The notes: generated by a model not told the origin, from the letters alone. A stretch of DNA of 64,000 nt from an uncultured Fretibacterium sp. (GCA_946183145.1 CAMGZM010000001.1:248001-312000); one strand, 5' to 3'. Positions 27,596-36,437 are shown, counted from the first letter of the stretch. Numbers and translations: made by a program.

Positions 27596-29140
27596 GTGAA
27601 GATAATCAACGAGAATATTATCATCATAAATTGCGGCTCACAATACACGCAGTTAATCGCAAGAAGACTCCGCGAGGTAAAAATTCACAGCTTAATATTG
27701 AATTGGGACGCAACAGCAGAGAGAATCAAATCATTTTCACCAAAAGGCATAATCATATCTGGAGGGCCTGACAGCGTAAATGATCCTGACTCGGTAAAAG
27801 TTGACCCGGGAATTTTTGAGATCGGCTGTCCTGTCTTGGGAATCTGCTACGGAATGCAGACGATGGCAAAAATTTTGGGCGGCAATGTCGTCGCGGGCCG
27901 TGCGAGGGAATACGGCGTAACAAACATCAGCAAGGCCGGGGGAAATTCCGTAATCCTCAGCGAGAACATACCAGACTCATGCAGGGTACTGATGAGCCAC
28001 GCCGATAATGTCGCCGAACTTCCTGAAGGATTCAAAGTTACATCACTCACTGACTGCGGGATTATCGCGTCAATGGAGGACACAGAAAGAAAATTTTTCG
28101 GGCTTCAGTTTCATCCGGAAGTCGTAAATACTGAGTTCGGGTATTACATCCTCAACAATTTTGCGTTCAACGCGTGCAAATGCTCCGGGGACTGGAAATT
28201 GTCAGACTGGGTAGAAAGCACAATAGACTCAATACGCGAATCAGTAGGCAAGTCAAAAGTTGTATGCGGTCTTTCAGGGGGAGTCGATTCAAGCGTCTCT
28301 GCTGTGCTCGTTCAGAAAGCAATCGGCGACAACCTTCAATGCGTTTTCGTGAATCATGGATTAATGAGACTGAATGAGCCTGAATCTGTCATGAAGGAAT
28401 ATGAATCTCTCGGCCTCAATGTGAAGTATGTTGACGCTTCAGAAAGATTTTTGCGTGAGCTTGACGGAGTTACGAATCCTGAAGAGAAACGCAAGATTAT
28501 CGGGCGGCTGTTCATTGAGGTGTTTGAGGCTGAAGCAAAGAAAATTGACGGCGCTGAATGGCTTTTGCAGGGGACAATTTACCCCGATGTTATAGAGAGC
28601 GGGACAAAGAAAGGCTCTGCGCTCATAAAATCACATCACAATGTAGGCGGACTCCCTGAGAAAATGAATCTGAAACTTCTTGAGCCATTGCGGGATCTGT
28701 TCAAGGACGAAGTAAGGCAGCTCGGCAAATTAATCGGAATGCCCGACGAGATAATTCAGCGTCAGCCCTTCCCCGGACCGGGACTCGCTGTTCGCTGTTT
28801 GGGCGCAATCACGAAAGAGAGACTCGACACGCTGAGGGAAGCTGATGCGATTTTCCGTGAGGAGCTGAAACGCGCCGGGCTTTACGCGGGAATATGGCAG
28901 GCGTTTTGTGTGTTACTGCCTGTGAAGTCAGTCGGAGTCATGGGGGACAGCAGGACATATAACGAGGCTGTTGTTCTGAGAGCTATACATTCTCAGGACG
29001 CAATGACGGCTGAATGGAGCAGGATAGATTATGACGTTCTCGACCGCGTGTCAAAAAGAATCTGCAACGAGGTCAAAGGCATCAACCGCGTTGTGATGGA
29101 CGTAACATCAAAGCCGCCCGCAACTATCGAATGGGAATAA
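27596..29140 (+). CDS. guaA: GMP synthase (glutamine-hydrolysing)
   Basis: Converts XMP to GMP with glutamine. 514 residues. The class I amidotransferase domain (about 1-190) has the nucleophile Cys in GICYGM and the His/Glu in QFHPEV. The ATP-pyrophosphatase domain has SGGVDSSV (about residue 227), and the dimerisation domain ends PPATIEWE, the family C-terminus. Start GTG at 27596 behind GAGGAGG. No purine riboswitch pattern was seen in the short leader. Confidence 0.97.
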   Translation: MKIINENIIIINCGSQYTQLIARRLREVKIHSLILNWDATAERIKSFSPKGIIISGGPDSVNDPDSVKVDPGIFEIGCPVLGICYGMQTMAKILGGNVVAGRAREYGVTNISKAGGNSVILSENIPDSCRVLMSHADNVAELPEGFKVTSLTDCGIIASMEDTERKFFGLQFHPEVVNTEFGYYILNNFAFNACKCSGDWKLSDWVESTIDSIRESVGKSKVVCGLSGGVDSSVSAVLVQKAIGDNLQCVFVNHGLMRLNEPESVMKEYESLGLNVKYVDASERFLRELDGVTNPEEKRKIIGRLFIEVFEAEAKKIDGAEWLLQGTIYPDVIESGTKKGSALIKSHHNVGGLPEKMNLKLLEPLRDLFKDEVRQLGKLIGMPDEIIQRQPFPGPGLAVRCLGAITKERLDTLREADAIFREELKRAGLYAGIWQAFCVLLPVKSVGVMGDSRTYNEAVVLRAIHSQDAMTAEWSRIDYDVLDRVSKRICNEVKGINRVVMDVTSKPPATIEWE

Positions 29141-29179
29141 TTTTCCGCCCCCCTTTGAGCTTTCGAGGGGGGTAAAATT
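29141..29179. terminator. hairpin between guaA and the BrxL-like gene
   Basis: A CCCCCC/GGGGGG stem with a 13-base loop lies between TTTT-rich and AAAATTTT flanks. It sits between convergent genes and may serve both. Confidence 0.75.
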
Positions 29180-30625
29180 TTACTCGTTTACGTCAAACGC
29201 GGGCATTTCCTTTCCTCTGTATTCTGAGTCGAGCAATCCCGCCTGATAACGTATAACCGCTCTCATGTTCACGGCTCTGTTGAGGCAATACCGCCTGAAA
29301 TCCTGAGCTGAAATATCTTCCGGCCTTCTCACGTGAGGGAATAATAGCTTGAGATATGCTGATGAGATTCGTTTTACGGCTTCAGTGTCTCGTGTGTCTG
29401 AACCTTTCGGGACATTCACAAGCTCGTCAACGACTCCCCTGTACGCTATATCGTCTCTAAGCTCGTGAAGTATTGAGCAGAAATATTCACTGTTCAACGC
29501 CCATCCCTGAATCTTCAAGTCGTCATTCATACGTGGAATATTCCAGCCGCGCAAGAACCCGTGAAACCTCTCAATCAACGCCGACTCGTGAAAAACCTGC
29601 GGAAGCTCCGTAAACATGTCCGCGTAACCGTCCTGTCTCATTGACTCGATGCTGATATTTCCGCAAAGTATCACGCCAGCGTCTGAGACTCCCTTGTAGC
29701 TTCCGACGGTGAAAACTCCCTGCTCTAAATATCCCTTCAATGCCGCGCGCATTTCGTCAGTGTTGCCGAATAAAATCGTCTGAATCTCATCAAGAACAAC
29801 GAAATCATTTCCCGCGATTAATCCCTCGCAGTTTTTCGTGAGGTCATAAAACATTTTCGCCCTCGTCATGACTCCCCCGCTCGATAACCATCCGTAACGG
29901 CTCACATTCCCGAAAACGTAACTTTTTCCCGTTCCTTTCGGCGCAAGCTCGATAATGTTCAGGCGTTTTTCGGCGAATGATAACAAGCGAGTCAGCATGG
30001 ATAATTTCTGCTCCTCGTCCCTGTAGCCTGATGCGCTGTAGTCGATCGCACCGAGCAAAATATCTTCCCATTCGTAAATGTTGAAGTTCTTTCTTGCCTC
30101 GCGGTAATATTCTGTGCTCACGGTGTAGGGACAAAAATTCGTGAAGCTGACAAGCTCAATTTTCCCCGCTGATTTCCTCTCTGATCTCCTGTAGCCAAGC
30201 TCAACCATTCCCCAGACTTCGCGGCCTTCCGACAAGTCGCGGCTGTATTTGCTCCAGGTTGCGCGGTCTATGAATGTCTCTTTTGACGTTAATCCGAACG
30301 CCGGAATCGTGAACGTTATCTCCTGAGTCTTTATGTCAATGTCTGCTGAGATTTTTGCTAGGAATTTTACTGTCTCACCCTCAAGAATGATTCTGTTCTT
30401 TATGCTTATCCATTCATCGCGGCCGGGTATGAATTTCTGCGTGAACTCTCTGATTTCGCCGATGTCGTAATTACCGCTTTCATCTGAAAATTTCTGTATC
30501 ATCCAGTCCCGCATGAAGGCAGGAAGGCTTAACGACGCGAAAAAATTTGTCTTGCGCAAGTCCTTGTATACGGCCATGTCCTCAAATACAGTTTTGATTT
30601 TCTCAGCTAATAAAGGCATCTTCAA
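29180..30625 (-). CDS. BrxL-like AAA+ ATPase (orphan)
   Basis: About 481 residues matching the BREX BrxL / TIGR02688 type by eye. Walker A is APKGTGKSYVFG (near 236), followed by the family strings SRYGWLSSGGV and TRAKMFYDL. Walker B is FVVLDEIQT, then A-L-K-G-Y-L-E-Q-G and G-N-I-S-I-E. It lacks the long Lon-like C-terminal domain of full-length BrxL (about 680). In BREX systems BrxL is needed for phage exclusion, but no pglX, pglZ, brxC, brxA or brxB is within the window. TTG at 30625 has the best Shine-Dalgarno spacing; GTG 30631 and ATG 30619 are alternatives. Defence or another role is inference. Confidence 0.82.
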   Translation of the reverse strand: MKMPLLAEKIKTVFEDMAVYKDLRKTNFFASLSLPAFMRDWMIQKFSDESGNYDIGEIREFTQKFIPGRDEWISIKNRIILEGETVKFLAKISADIDIKTQEITFTIPAFGLTSKETFIDRATWSKYSRDLSEGREVWGMVELGYRRSERKSAGKIELVSFTNFCPYTVSTEYYREARKNFNIYEWEDILLGAIDYSASGYRDEEQKLSMLTRLLSFAEKRLNIIELAPKGTGKSYVFGNVSRYGWLSSGGVMTRAKMFYDLTKNCEGLIAGNDFVVLDEIQTILFGNTDEMRAALKGYLEQGVFTVGSYKGVSDAGVILCGNISIESMRQDGYADMFTELPQVFHESALIERFHGFLRGWNIPRMNDDLKIQGWALNSEYFCSILHELRDDIAYRGVVDELVNVPKGSDTRDTEAVKRISSAYLKLLFPHVRRPEDISAQDFRRYCLNRAVNMRAVIRYQAGLLDSEYRGKEMPAFDVNE

Positions 30626-30700
30626 ATTCACTCCTTAACGTTGCGGGTTTTCCATAAGATTTTACACTTGCGGGAGAATATTCGAGAATGCAGACGGGAG

Positions 30701-30937
30701 TCAAAATCTCTTCAGGCGTTCCCCCTCCGTGAAGCCGTTGATTGATGTGATTATGCTGTCTGTAAATGCCGTGAAACTTTCAGATTTCAGATTGTCGCAT
30801 ATGTAGCTTGATACTTTAGAGCCTTTGAAGACTTTGAAGCCCCCTACAATGAAGCAGCCTTTTGCGGATGCCCCGGAGCTTTTGCGCTGGCAATAAAATA
30901 TTATCTCGTCAGAAATTCCCCGCCCGGATATTCTCAC
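30701..30937 (-). CDS. small DUF4357-like protein
   Basis: 78 residues, GTG start at 30937. The centre, A-S-A-K-G then GFKVFKGSKVS, resembles the DUF4357 fold (G-A-x-A-x-G, G-F-x-V-L-K-G-S), a small domain often at the C-terminus of nucleases, methylases or restriction-linked proteins. It could be a free-standing domain or the remnant of a larger gene. It lies 70 bp upstream of the orphan BrxL-like gene on the same strand, so the two may be one transcript. Confidence 0.55.
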   Translation of the reverse strand: MRISGRGISDEIIFYCQRKSSGASAKGCFIVGGFKVFKGSKVSSYICDNLKSESFTAFTDSIITSINGFTEGERLKRF

Positions 30938-30991
30938 TTCACTTCACACCTTGCTGTTTGTTATGGGATTTTACAGCGACATTATAGCAAC

Positions 30992-31028
30992 AAAAAACGG
31001 GAGACTCTCCGATAAAAAGTCCCCCGTT
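30992..31028 (-). terminator. Rho-independent terminator of oadB
   Basis: On the minus strand, AACGGGGGACT pairs with AGTCTCCCGTT and is followed by TTTTG, 26 bp beyond the oadB stop. Confidence 0.85.
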
Positions 31029-31053
31029 AATGTTAAGACTGCCGAAAAATATT

Positions 31054-32232
31054 TTAGCGTGAAAGGAGTGTGAGCATTACGCCCGCCGCTACTGCTGTTC
31101 CGATAACGCCCGCAACGTTCGGACCCATCGCGTGCATTAACAGGAAATGACCGGGATATTCTTTCTGCACACAACGCTGTACGACTCTCGCCGCCATAGG
31201 CACAGCACTTACGCCCGCCGCGCCGATCATCGGGTTGATTTTGCCGCCGGATAATACTTTCATGATCTGCCCGAAAACGAGTCCGCCGAATGTTGAGAAC
31301 GCAAACGCAACGAGGCCAAGCGCAATTATCGCGAGCGTTCCGACCGTAAGGAACTTGTCAGCCGCCATTGTTGAGCCTACTGACAGAGCAAGGAATATTG
31401 TTACGATGTTCATCAACTCATTCTGAGCGGTGTTGCTGAGTCTGTCTGTTACTCCGCATTCCTTGAGCAAATTCCCGAACATGAGAACTCCCACAAGAGG
31501 CACTGACGCAGGGAGAATCAATCCTGTAACAACTGTGCAAATTATCGGGAAGAGAATCTTTTCGCGCTTTGAGACGGGGCGGAGCTGACCCATGACGATT
31601 CCCCTGTCTTTCTTGCTCGTCATCATGTAGATTACAGGAGGCTGAATCATCGGGACTAATGACATGTAGCTGTACGCCGCAACCGCAACAGCTCCGAGAA
31701 TCTGAGTCTGCCCTAACATGACAGTAAGATAAATGCTCGTGGGGCCGTCCGCGCCTCCGATAATCGCAATGCTCGCAGCCTCTTTGATGTTGAATGCTAC
31801 GAGTCCGCCCGTGAGATCTTTGAGCCATACCGCACCGATGAACGCAACAAAGACTCCGAACTGAGCAGCAGCACCAAGAAGGAACGTTATCGGGTTCGCG
31901 ATTAATGGCGCAAAGTCCGTCATTGCTCCGATGCCCAAGAATATCAAGATGGGATAAATCTCAAATTCCGCGCCGTAATAGAGTGAACGCAAAAATCCTA
32001 TTGTGTGAGTCGTCTCGTTGAACTCGTCCCAAATTCCTGACAAGGGAAGATTAACGAGAAGACAGCCGAACGCAATCGGTACGAGCAAAAGAGGTTCAAA
32101 GCCTTTTCCGATAGCGAGATAGAGAAGGACGAATGCAACCACAATCATGATAATATTTCCCGTAGTGAGTCCGAAAAATCCCGACTTGAGAATCATATCC
32201 TGAAGTGCAGCCCAATAAACCGCCATACTCAT
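31054..32232 (-). CDS. oadB: Na+-translocating decarboxylase beta subunit (OadB/GcdB/MmdB family)
   Basis: Integral membrane carboxybiotin decarboxylase coupling decarboxylation to Na+ export. About 392 residues with 9-11 hydrophobic segments. Diagnostic motifs are IFLGIGAMTDFAPLIANP, the re-entrant-loop sequence AIIGGADGPTSIYL, and the C-terminal GAAGVSAVPMAARV followed by H-A-M-G-P-N-V-A-G-V-I-G. Oxaloacetate, methylmalonyl-CoA and glutaconyl-CoA decarboxylases share this subunit. The carboxyltransferase, biotin carrier and gamma subunits are not adjacent, so the substrate cannot be assigned. ATG at 32232 is preferred over the TTG at 32244 because of spacing to AAGGA. Confidence 0.93.
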   Translation of the reverse strand: MSMAVYWAALQDMILKSGFFGLTTGNIIMIVVAFVLLYLAIGKGFEPLLLVPIAFGCLLVNLPLSGIWDEFNETTHTIGFLRSLYYGAEFEIYPILIFLGIGAMTDFAPLIANPITFLLGAAAQFGVFVAFIGAVWLKDLTGGLVAFNIKEAASIAIIGGADGPTSIYLTVMLGQTQILGAVAVAAYSYMSLVPMIQPPVIYMMTSKKDRGIVMGQLRPVSKREKILFPIICTVVTGLILPASVPLVGVLMFGNLLKECGVTDRLSNTAQNELMNIVTIFLALSVGSTMAADKFLTVGTLAIIALGLVAFAFSTFGGLVFGQIMKVLSGGKINPMIGAAGVSAVPMAARVVQRCVQKEYPGHFLLMHAMGPNVAGVIGTAVAAGVMLTLLSR

Positions 32233-32313
32233 ATTGTGAATCAATTCCTTTCGTGAAAAATTAATGTGAGTGAAGTATTTATATCATACTGCTGATTGAT
32301 TTGGCAAATAAAA

Positions 32314-32344
32314 ACATACCCCCCGCAATATCACGAGGGGCGTT
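32314..32344 (-). terminator. probable terminator of the antiporter gene
   Basis: On the minus strand a 7-bp stem CCCCTCG / CGGGGGG is followed by TATGTTTTTAT, 26 bp past the antiporter stop. Confidence 0.65.
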
Positions 32345-32369
32345 TTATGTTTTGTCTGTCATGGCCGGA

Positions 32370-33797
32370 TTAATTGTAGTTTGTGTTGTGAGTGTGAAGA
32401 TGCCTTAATGTCGTGTGCTGCTGAACGCTTACGGGTGATACTTCAGCGGGGACTGCCTGAGCGTGTTCGGGTAATTCGCTCTGTATCTGCCTGATTCTTT
32501 CTATGAGGCTGTTGATGATGATTCTGTCTTCTTCCTGCGGTGAAACTTTCGGCGACTCTTCTGCGCTGTCGTCATATGAATGTGAGAGTGAGAGCGACAA
32601 TTTAGCGCACGCCGGGCCGATAAGCTCATACAGAACGCTTGACGCAAGAATCACAGTATGAAGTGTGCTGCCTGTTGTGCCTCCGAGAGTACGCGCTCCG
32701 AGTTCAGCGAGTCCGATTGCGACTCCTGCCTGAGGGATTAACGCGAGTCCCAGATAGTTGCGCACAAGTTTGCTCTTGCCTGTTATGAGACATCCCCAGA
32801 AAGCACCCGCATATTTTCCCGCAATCCTCACGAGGAAATACACGACTCCGATTGTGAGCAATGATGCACCCGCTTCACCTTTTCCCGTCAAAGCTCCAAG
32901 CTCAAAGCACACTCCCGAACGCACAAAGAACAGTAACAATATAGGAGGGTTGAAATAATTCAGCTGCTTGAATAATTTATCGTCATCCGTAATGTTAATG
33001 TAAACTGTTGACATAAACATACAGCCTAAAAGCGGCGACACTCCTAGCATTTCGCAAATTCCGCAAAAGCCGAACAATATCGCAATCGATATGATTAGCC
33101 TGTTGTCCTTTGAACGGTTAGCGAGAAAAATTTTCATGACGACTCCCAGCACCGCGCCGATAATTACGCTCGCAATGTTCATCAAGATGGGAAGTGTTAC
33201 GCTGCTGAAATCGAATCCAGTCCCCGAAGCCGTGAGAGCCAATGCGATTGAGACCGCTACACTGTACGCGATGAGTCCGACAACATCATCAAGCGCGACA
33301 ACCTGCAACAGTGTATTCACGAAATCACCATGCGCGCCCGTCTGCCGTATCGTCATCATTGTTGACGCAGGAGCAGTAGCAGAAGCAAGAGCCGCAATAA
33401 CCGCCGAGAATGCCAAGTCCATACCAAGAACAAAATACGACGCAATGAATACGAACAATGAAGCGACGCAGGCCTCAAGAATCGTAATCACTAAAACTTT
33501 TGCGCCGTTCCCCCGTAACGCACTTATACGGAAGAATTGCCCCGTGCTGAACGCTATGAACGCAAGCGCGATATTCGGAAGGAATGCCGTGCTCTTTGCG
33601 ATTGAGTCCGGGACGAGATTCAGACAGTAAGGGCCGATCAATATCCCCGTGATGATATAGGCTGTAACATTCGGGAGCTTGAGAAGTTTTGTGACTCTCG
33701 TCAGCAAGAATCCGAACATTAACATCAATGCTACAGTCATTACAGCGACGCTTGCAGGTGAAGAGTCATGAAGATAATCCACAAATTGAGCAAACAA
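32370..33797 (-). CDS. CPA2-family (Kef/NhaS-like) monovalent cation:proton antiporter
   Basis: 475 residues with about 12 hydrophobic segments over the first 410, then a hydrophilic tail of about 65 residues rich in Glu, Gln and His. Family features are the early N-V-T-A-Y-I-I-T-G-I-L-I-G-P, the unwound-helix region A-S-A-T-A-P-A-S, and the ion-binding ALDDVVGLI double-Asp. There is no TrkA-N or TrkA-C domain, so it is not a full KefB/KefC. Probably Na+/H+ exchange, useful beside an Na+-pumping decarboxylase. TTG at 33797 is chosen because AAAGGAG lies 9 bases upstream; a longer frame to 33833 lacks such a site. Confidence 0.85.
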   Translation of the reverse strand: MFAQFVDYLHDSSPASVAVMTVALMLMFGFLLTRVTKLLKLPNVTAYIITGILIGPYCLNLVPDSIAKSTAFLPNIALAFIAFSTGQFFRISALRGNGAKVLVITILEACVASLFVFIASYFVLGMDLAFSAVIAALASATAPASTMMTIRQTGAHGDFVNTLLQVVALDDVVGLIAYSVAVSIALALTASGTGFDFSSVTLPILMNIASVIIGAVLGVVMKIFLANRSKDNRLIISIAILFGFCGICEMLGVSPLLGCMFMSTVYINITDDDKLFKQLNYFNPPILLLFFVRSGVCFELGALTGKGEAGASLLTIGVVYFLVRIAGKYAGAFWGCLITGKSKLVRNYLGLALIPQAGVAIGLAELGARTLGGTTGSTLHTVILASSVLYELIGPACAKLSLSLSHSYDDSAEESPKVSPQEEDRIIINSLIERIRQIQSELPEHAQAVPAEVSPVSVQQHTTLRHLHTHNTNYN

Positions 33798-33974
33798 TTT
33801 CTCTCTCTCCTTTCTCGTTTTTTGTTTGCACAATGCCGCGAAAAAATTTCAACCCCTAAGCACCGTAAGCACATAGGGGTTAATCATTGCGGATATTCTA
33901 ACATTCTTTCACTGACTCATACACCGCACAAATATATTATTCCTGAGAGATTCAATGCAGTATGAAAATTAATA

Positions 33975-34002
33975 TTGACACTTTGAGATTTAACGCTATA
34001 AT
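33975..34002 (+). promoter_or_regulatory. consensus sigma-70-type promoter of a candidate ncRNA
   Basis: Perfect TTGACA (33975-33980), a 16-bp spacer, and perfect TATAAT (33997-34002). It faces a region with no protein gene. This is the best promoter match I saw in the window. Confidence 0.85.
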
Positions 34003-34007
34003 GTTTG

Positions 34008-34183
34008 ACGTAACGAACAAATGACGAAATGCAGCCAGCCGTGAATATCTTACACCTGCAAGAAGGATTTTCACGAGTAGATGATGACTTTTACAGACCC
34101 TCGTTCTTGTTCGATCGTTAAATAGTTTTACCCCCCTCAAAAAGAAACACGGTCAGCCTAAGCCGGGCGGCCTGTTTTTTTTT
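34008..34183 (+). ncRNA. candidate structured small RNA, about 175 nt
   Basis: The 536-bp gap 33798-34333 contains this instead of a gene. Downstream of a consensus promoter, the 5' segment UAACGAACAA (34011-34020) can pair with 34107-34120 (UUGUUCG..UCGUUA, a 10-bp stem with a 4-nt bulge). Inside it CGUGAA (34040-34045) pairs with UUCACG (34070-34075), extended by AUC/GAU and UU/AA. The transcript would end at a hairpin with nine Us (34151-34183). The rod-like closing stem and about 175-nt size recall 6S RNA, but no 6S sequence signature is visible. A 14-codon frame (34081-34125) overlaps the 3' half and is probably incidental. An attenuated leader of fprA is the alternative. Confidence 0.65.
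34151..34183 (+). terminator. Rho-independent terminator of the candidate ncRNA
   Basis: GGUC-A-GCC pairs with GGC-GGCC (one bulged A) and is followed by UG and nine Us. Confidence 0.8.
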
Positions 34184-34333
34184 ATGCCGTATAATTAATC
34201 GATAATCCACAAAACAAATGAAGGAAAATTTTTCACAAAGCCTTATCTTGTTATGCGTTCCTGCAAATTTTTTTGCCATGATACAATGACAGCAATAAAC
34301 AATCCCAACAACTTAAGGAGGAATATATCACCA

Positions 34334-35527
34334 ATGTACAAACCCATAAAGGTGAACAAAGATACATGGTGGCTCGGAGTTAATGACCATGAGACGGACT
34401 TGTTCGAGTCTCTCTGGCCGTTGCCGCAGGGAGTCGCATACAACGCTTACGCCGTATTAGGCACAACAGCAACAGCCGCGATTGATACGGTGAAAGGCCC
34501 TTACCTTGACGATTACGTGAGCAAACTGACTCAGGCATTAGGACACAGGACGCTGAATTACCTCGTTGTGAATCACATGGAGCCTGACCACGCCGGACTC
34601 ATCTCTCAGCTCAAATCCGTTTGGCCGTCGCTGAAATTCATCGGGAACGCTAAGACTCTTCCCATGCTCAAAGGCTATCACGGAATCACTGACGACATCA
34701 TCACGGTGAAGGACGGAGACACGTTAGATCTTGGCGGCCATGTATTGAGATTCTTCACAGTCCCTATGCTTCACTGGCCTGAAAGCATGGTTACTTTCGA
34801 CACAACAACGGGCGTATTGTTCTCGAATGATTCATTCGGTGGATTCGGAGCGCATGAAGGAGGAATCTTTGACGACGAGAAAAACCCGGCCCGCTGGGAA
34901 GATGAAATGCTCAGATATTACGCGTGCATTGTCGCAAAGTATTCAAACATTGTACAAGTCGCACTCAAAAAATTAGGCGGACTCCCAATCACAAACATTT
35001 TCCCTTCACACGGCACGTTATTCCGCAAAGACATCAGCAAAGTAATCTCACTTTATGACAGATGGAGCAAGTACGAGGGCGATAAAGGAGCAGTAGTAGT
35101 TTACGGCTCAATGTACGGCAACACGCGCAAGATGGCAGAAGGAGTCTGCACAGGACTCGCAAGCGCGGGAATTTCTGACGTGAGAGTCTATGATGTTTCA
35201 CGCACAGACCCTTCATATATTCTGCGTGATATTTGGCGTTTCAGGGGATTCGCGTTAATGGCCTGCACGTATAACACGCTGTTGTTCCCGCCGATGGAAG
35301 CACTTTGCGCAAAACTCTTGAACCGTATGCCCAAGAACAAAACGCTCGGTATTGCCGGAAGCTATTCATGGAGCAAAGGAGCATTAACCGCCCTCAAAGA
35401 TTACGCCGAGAAAAGCAAGCTGACTCTTGTCGGGCCTGAAGTTGAGGTTTACACGTCGCCGACTCCTGATGACATGGAGAAACTTGCGGAAATGGGCAAA
35501 AATTTGGGAGAAGCAATCTCAGCATGA
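34334..35527 (+). CDS. fprA: flavo-diiron protein (A-type flavoprotein, FprA family)
   Basis: O2 and/or NO reductase used by anaerobes for oxidative and nitrosative defence. 397 residues. The metallo-beta-lactamase-like diiron domain (about 1-250) has the H-x-E-x-D-H motif in NHMEPDHAG, a His in MLHWPESM, an Asp in F-S-N-D-S-F-G and a His in FPSHGT. The flavodoxin domain (about 255-397) has the FMN loop YGSMYGNTRKMA. ATG at 34334 follows AAGGAGG; a frame from 34253 lacks such support. It ends in an ATGA overlap with speE. A possible promoter (TTCCTG, 18 bp, TACAAT) lies upstream. Confidence 0.95.
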   Translation: MYKPIKVNKDTWWLGVNDHETDLFESLWPLPQGVAYNAYAVLGTTATAAIDTVKGPYLDDYVSKLTQALGHRTLNYLVVNHMEPDHAGLISQLKSVWPSLKFIGNAKTLPMLKGYHGITDDIITVKDGDTLDLGGHVLRFFTVPMLHWPESMVTFDTTTGVLFSNDSFGGFGAHEGGIFDDEKNPARWEDEMLRYYACIVAKYSNIVQVALKKLGGLPITNIFPSHGTLFRKDISKVISLYDRWSKYEGDKGAVVVYGSMYGNTRKMAEGVCTGLASAGISDVRVYDVSRTDPSYILRDIWRFRGFALMACTYNTLLFPPMEALCAKLLNRMPKNKTLGIAGSYSWSKGALTALKDYAEKSKLTLVGPEVEVYTSPTPDDMEKLAEMGKNLGEAISA

Positions 35528-36375
35528 GCGAATATGTTACGAGGCCGAAACGCGATAATGAATTGTGGCTGAGTGAATACAGCTCCAACAATCTCAAGCT
35601 CTCAATGCGCGTAAAGAGTCTCATTCACACCGAGAAGACTCCGTATCAAGAATTGCTCATTGCTGACACGTATGAATACGGAAAAACGCTGATGCTTGAC
35701 GGCGCGTATCAGCTCACGGAAAAAGACGAGTTCACTTACTCCGAAATGATGGCACATGTTCCGATTTGCGCTCACCCTGACCCTAAGAATGTCATGATCA
35801 TAGGCGGCGGGGACGGTGCGATAATGCGCGAGGTTCTCAAACATTCGTGCGTGAAGAAATGTACGCTGATTGACATTGACGAGAGAGTCATAGAGTCGTC
35901 AAAGAAATTTTTACCCTTTGCGGGCTGCTCGTTCAGTGATTCGCGTGCTGACGTGAAATGTATGGACGCGATGAAATATATCCGTGAGACTGGTGAACGT
36001 TACGACGTTGTTATTATCGACAGCACTGACCCTGTAGACTTTGCGGCGGGATTGTTCCAGTCAGGATTTTACGGTGATGTGAAGCGCGTTATGACAGACT
36101 CGGCCATGCTGACGGAATTAACCGAATCGCCGTTTGTTGACACTGACTTGATGATTCAGGCGATAAGGGAGATGCGAAAAGTTTTCCCCTGCGTCAAAAT
36201 GTACTGGGGAGTCGTTCCTACGTACCCTTCAGGGATGTGGACATACGGAATAGCGTCAATGCGTGAGAGTTCGTTCGAGCCTCTGAGGACTGTAACACCG
36301 ACTCGCTACTACACGAACGAGATTCACCGGGCAAGTTTTATCCTTCCTCCGTTCCTTGAAGAGTTGATACGGTAA
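35524..36375 (+). CDS. speE: polyamine aminopropyltransferase (spermidine synthase)
   Basis: Transfers aminopropyl from decarboxylated SAM to putrescine. 283 residues. The N-terminal beta domain ends in the Q-L-T-E-K-D-E-F-T-Y gatekeeper region. The Rossmann part has VMIIGGGDGAIMREVLKH (SAM loop), V-T/L-I-D-I-D-E-R-V, and DVVIIDSTDPVDFAAGLF with the catalytic Asp. Co-translated with fprA through a 4-bp overlap. Polyamine synthesis together with oxygen/NO defence may protect against oxidative stress, but that link is inference. Confidence 0.94.
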   Translation: MSEYVTRPKRDNELWLSEYSSNNLKLSMRVKSLIHTEKTPYQELLIADTYEYGKTLMLDGAYQLTEKDEFTYSEMMAHVPICAHPDPKNVMIIGGGDGAIMREVLKHSCVKKCTLIDIDERVIESSKKFLPFAGCSFSDSRADVKCMDAMKYIRETGERYDVVIIDSTDPVDFAAGLFQSGFYGDVKRVMTDSAMLTELTESPFVDTDLMIQAIREMRKVFPCVKMYWGVVPTYPSGMWTYGIASMRESSFEPLRTVTPTRYYTNEIHRASFILPPFLEELIR

Positions 36376-36380
36376 AACGC

Positions 36381-36425
36381 AAAAAGAAATCCCCCTTGCT
36401 TTTTACGGCTTGGGGGAAATTTTTT
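36381..36425. terminator. bidirectional terminator between speE and the polymerase-like gene
   Basis: A TCCCCC/GGGGGA stem is flanked by AAAAAG on the left and AATTTTTT on the right, between convergent genes. Confidence 0.85.
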
Positions 36426-36437
36426 GCGTCTGTAAAA

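Noticed and set aside
33091-33630. 179-codon plus-strand frame opposite the antiporter
   Set aside because: Shadow of the membrane protein gene; composition mirrors the antisense of hydrophobic codons.
34081-34125. 14-codon frame (ATG ATG ACT ... TAG) as a leader peptide
   Set aside because: The nearest possible ribosome site is too far and lies in a predicted stem; no run of regulatory codons.
34008-34183. Identification of the candidate RNA as 6S, SRP RNA or tmRNA
   Set aside because: Size and rod shape suit 6S, but no conserved sequence block of any of these classes could be seen; left as unassigned.
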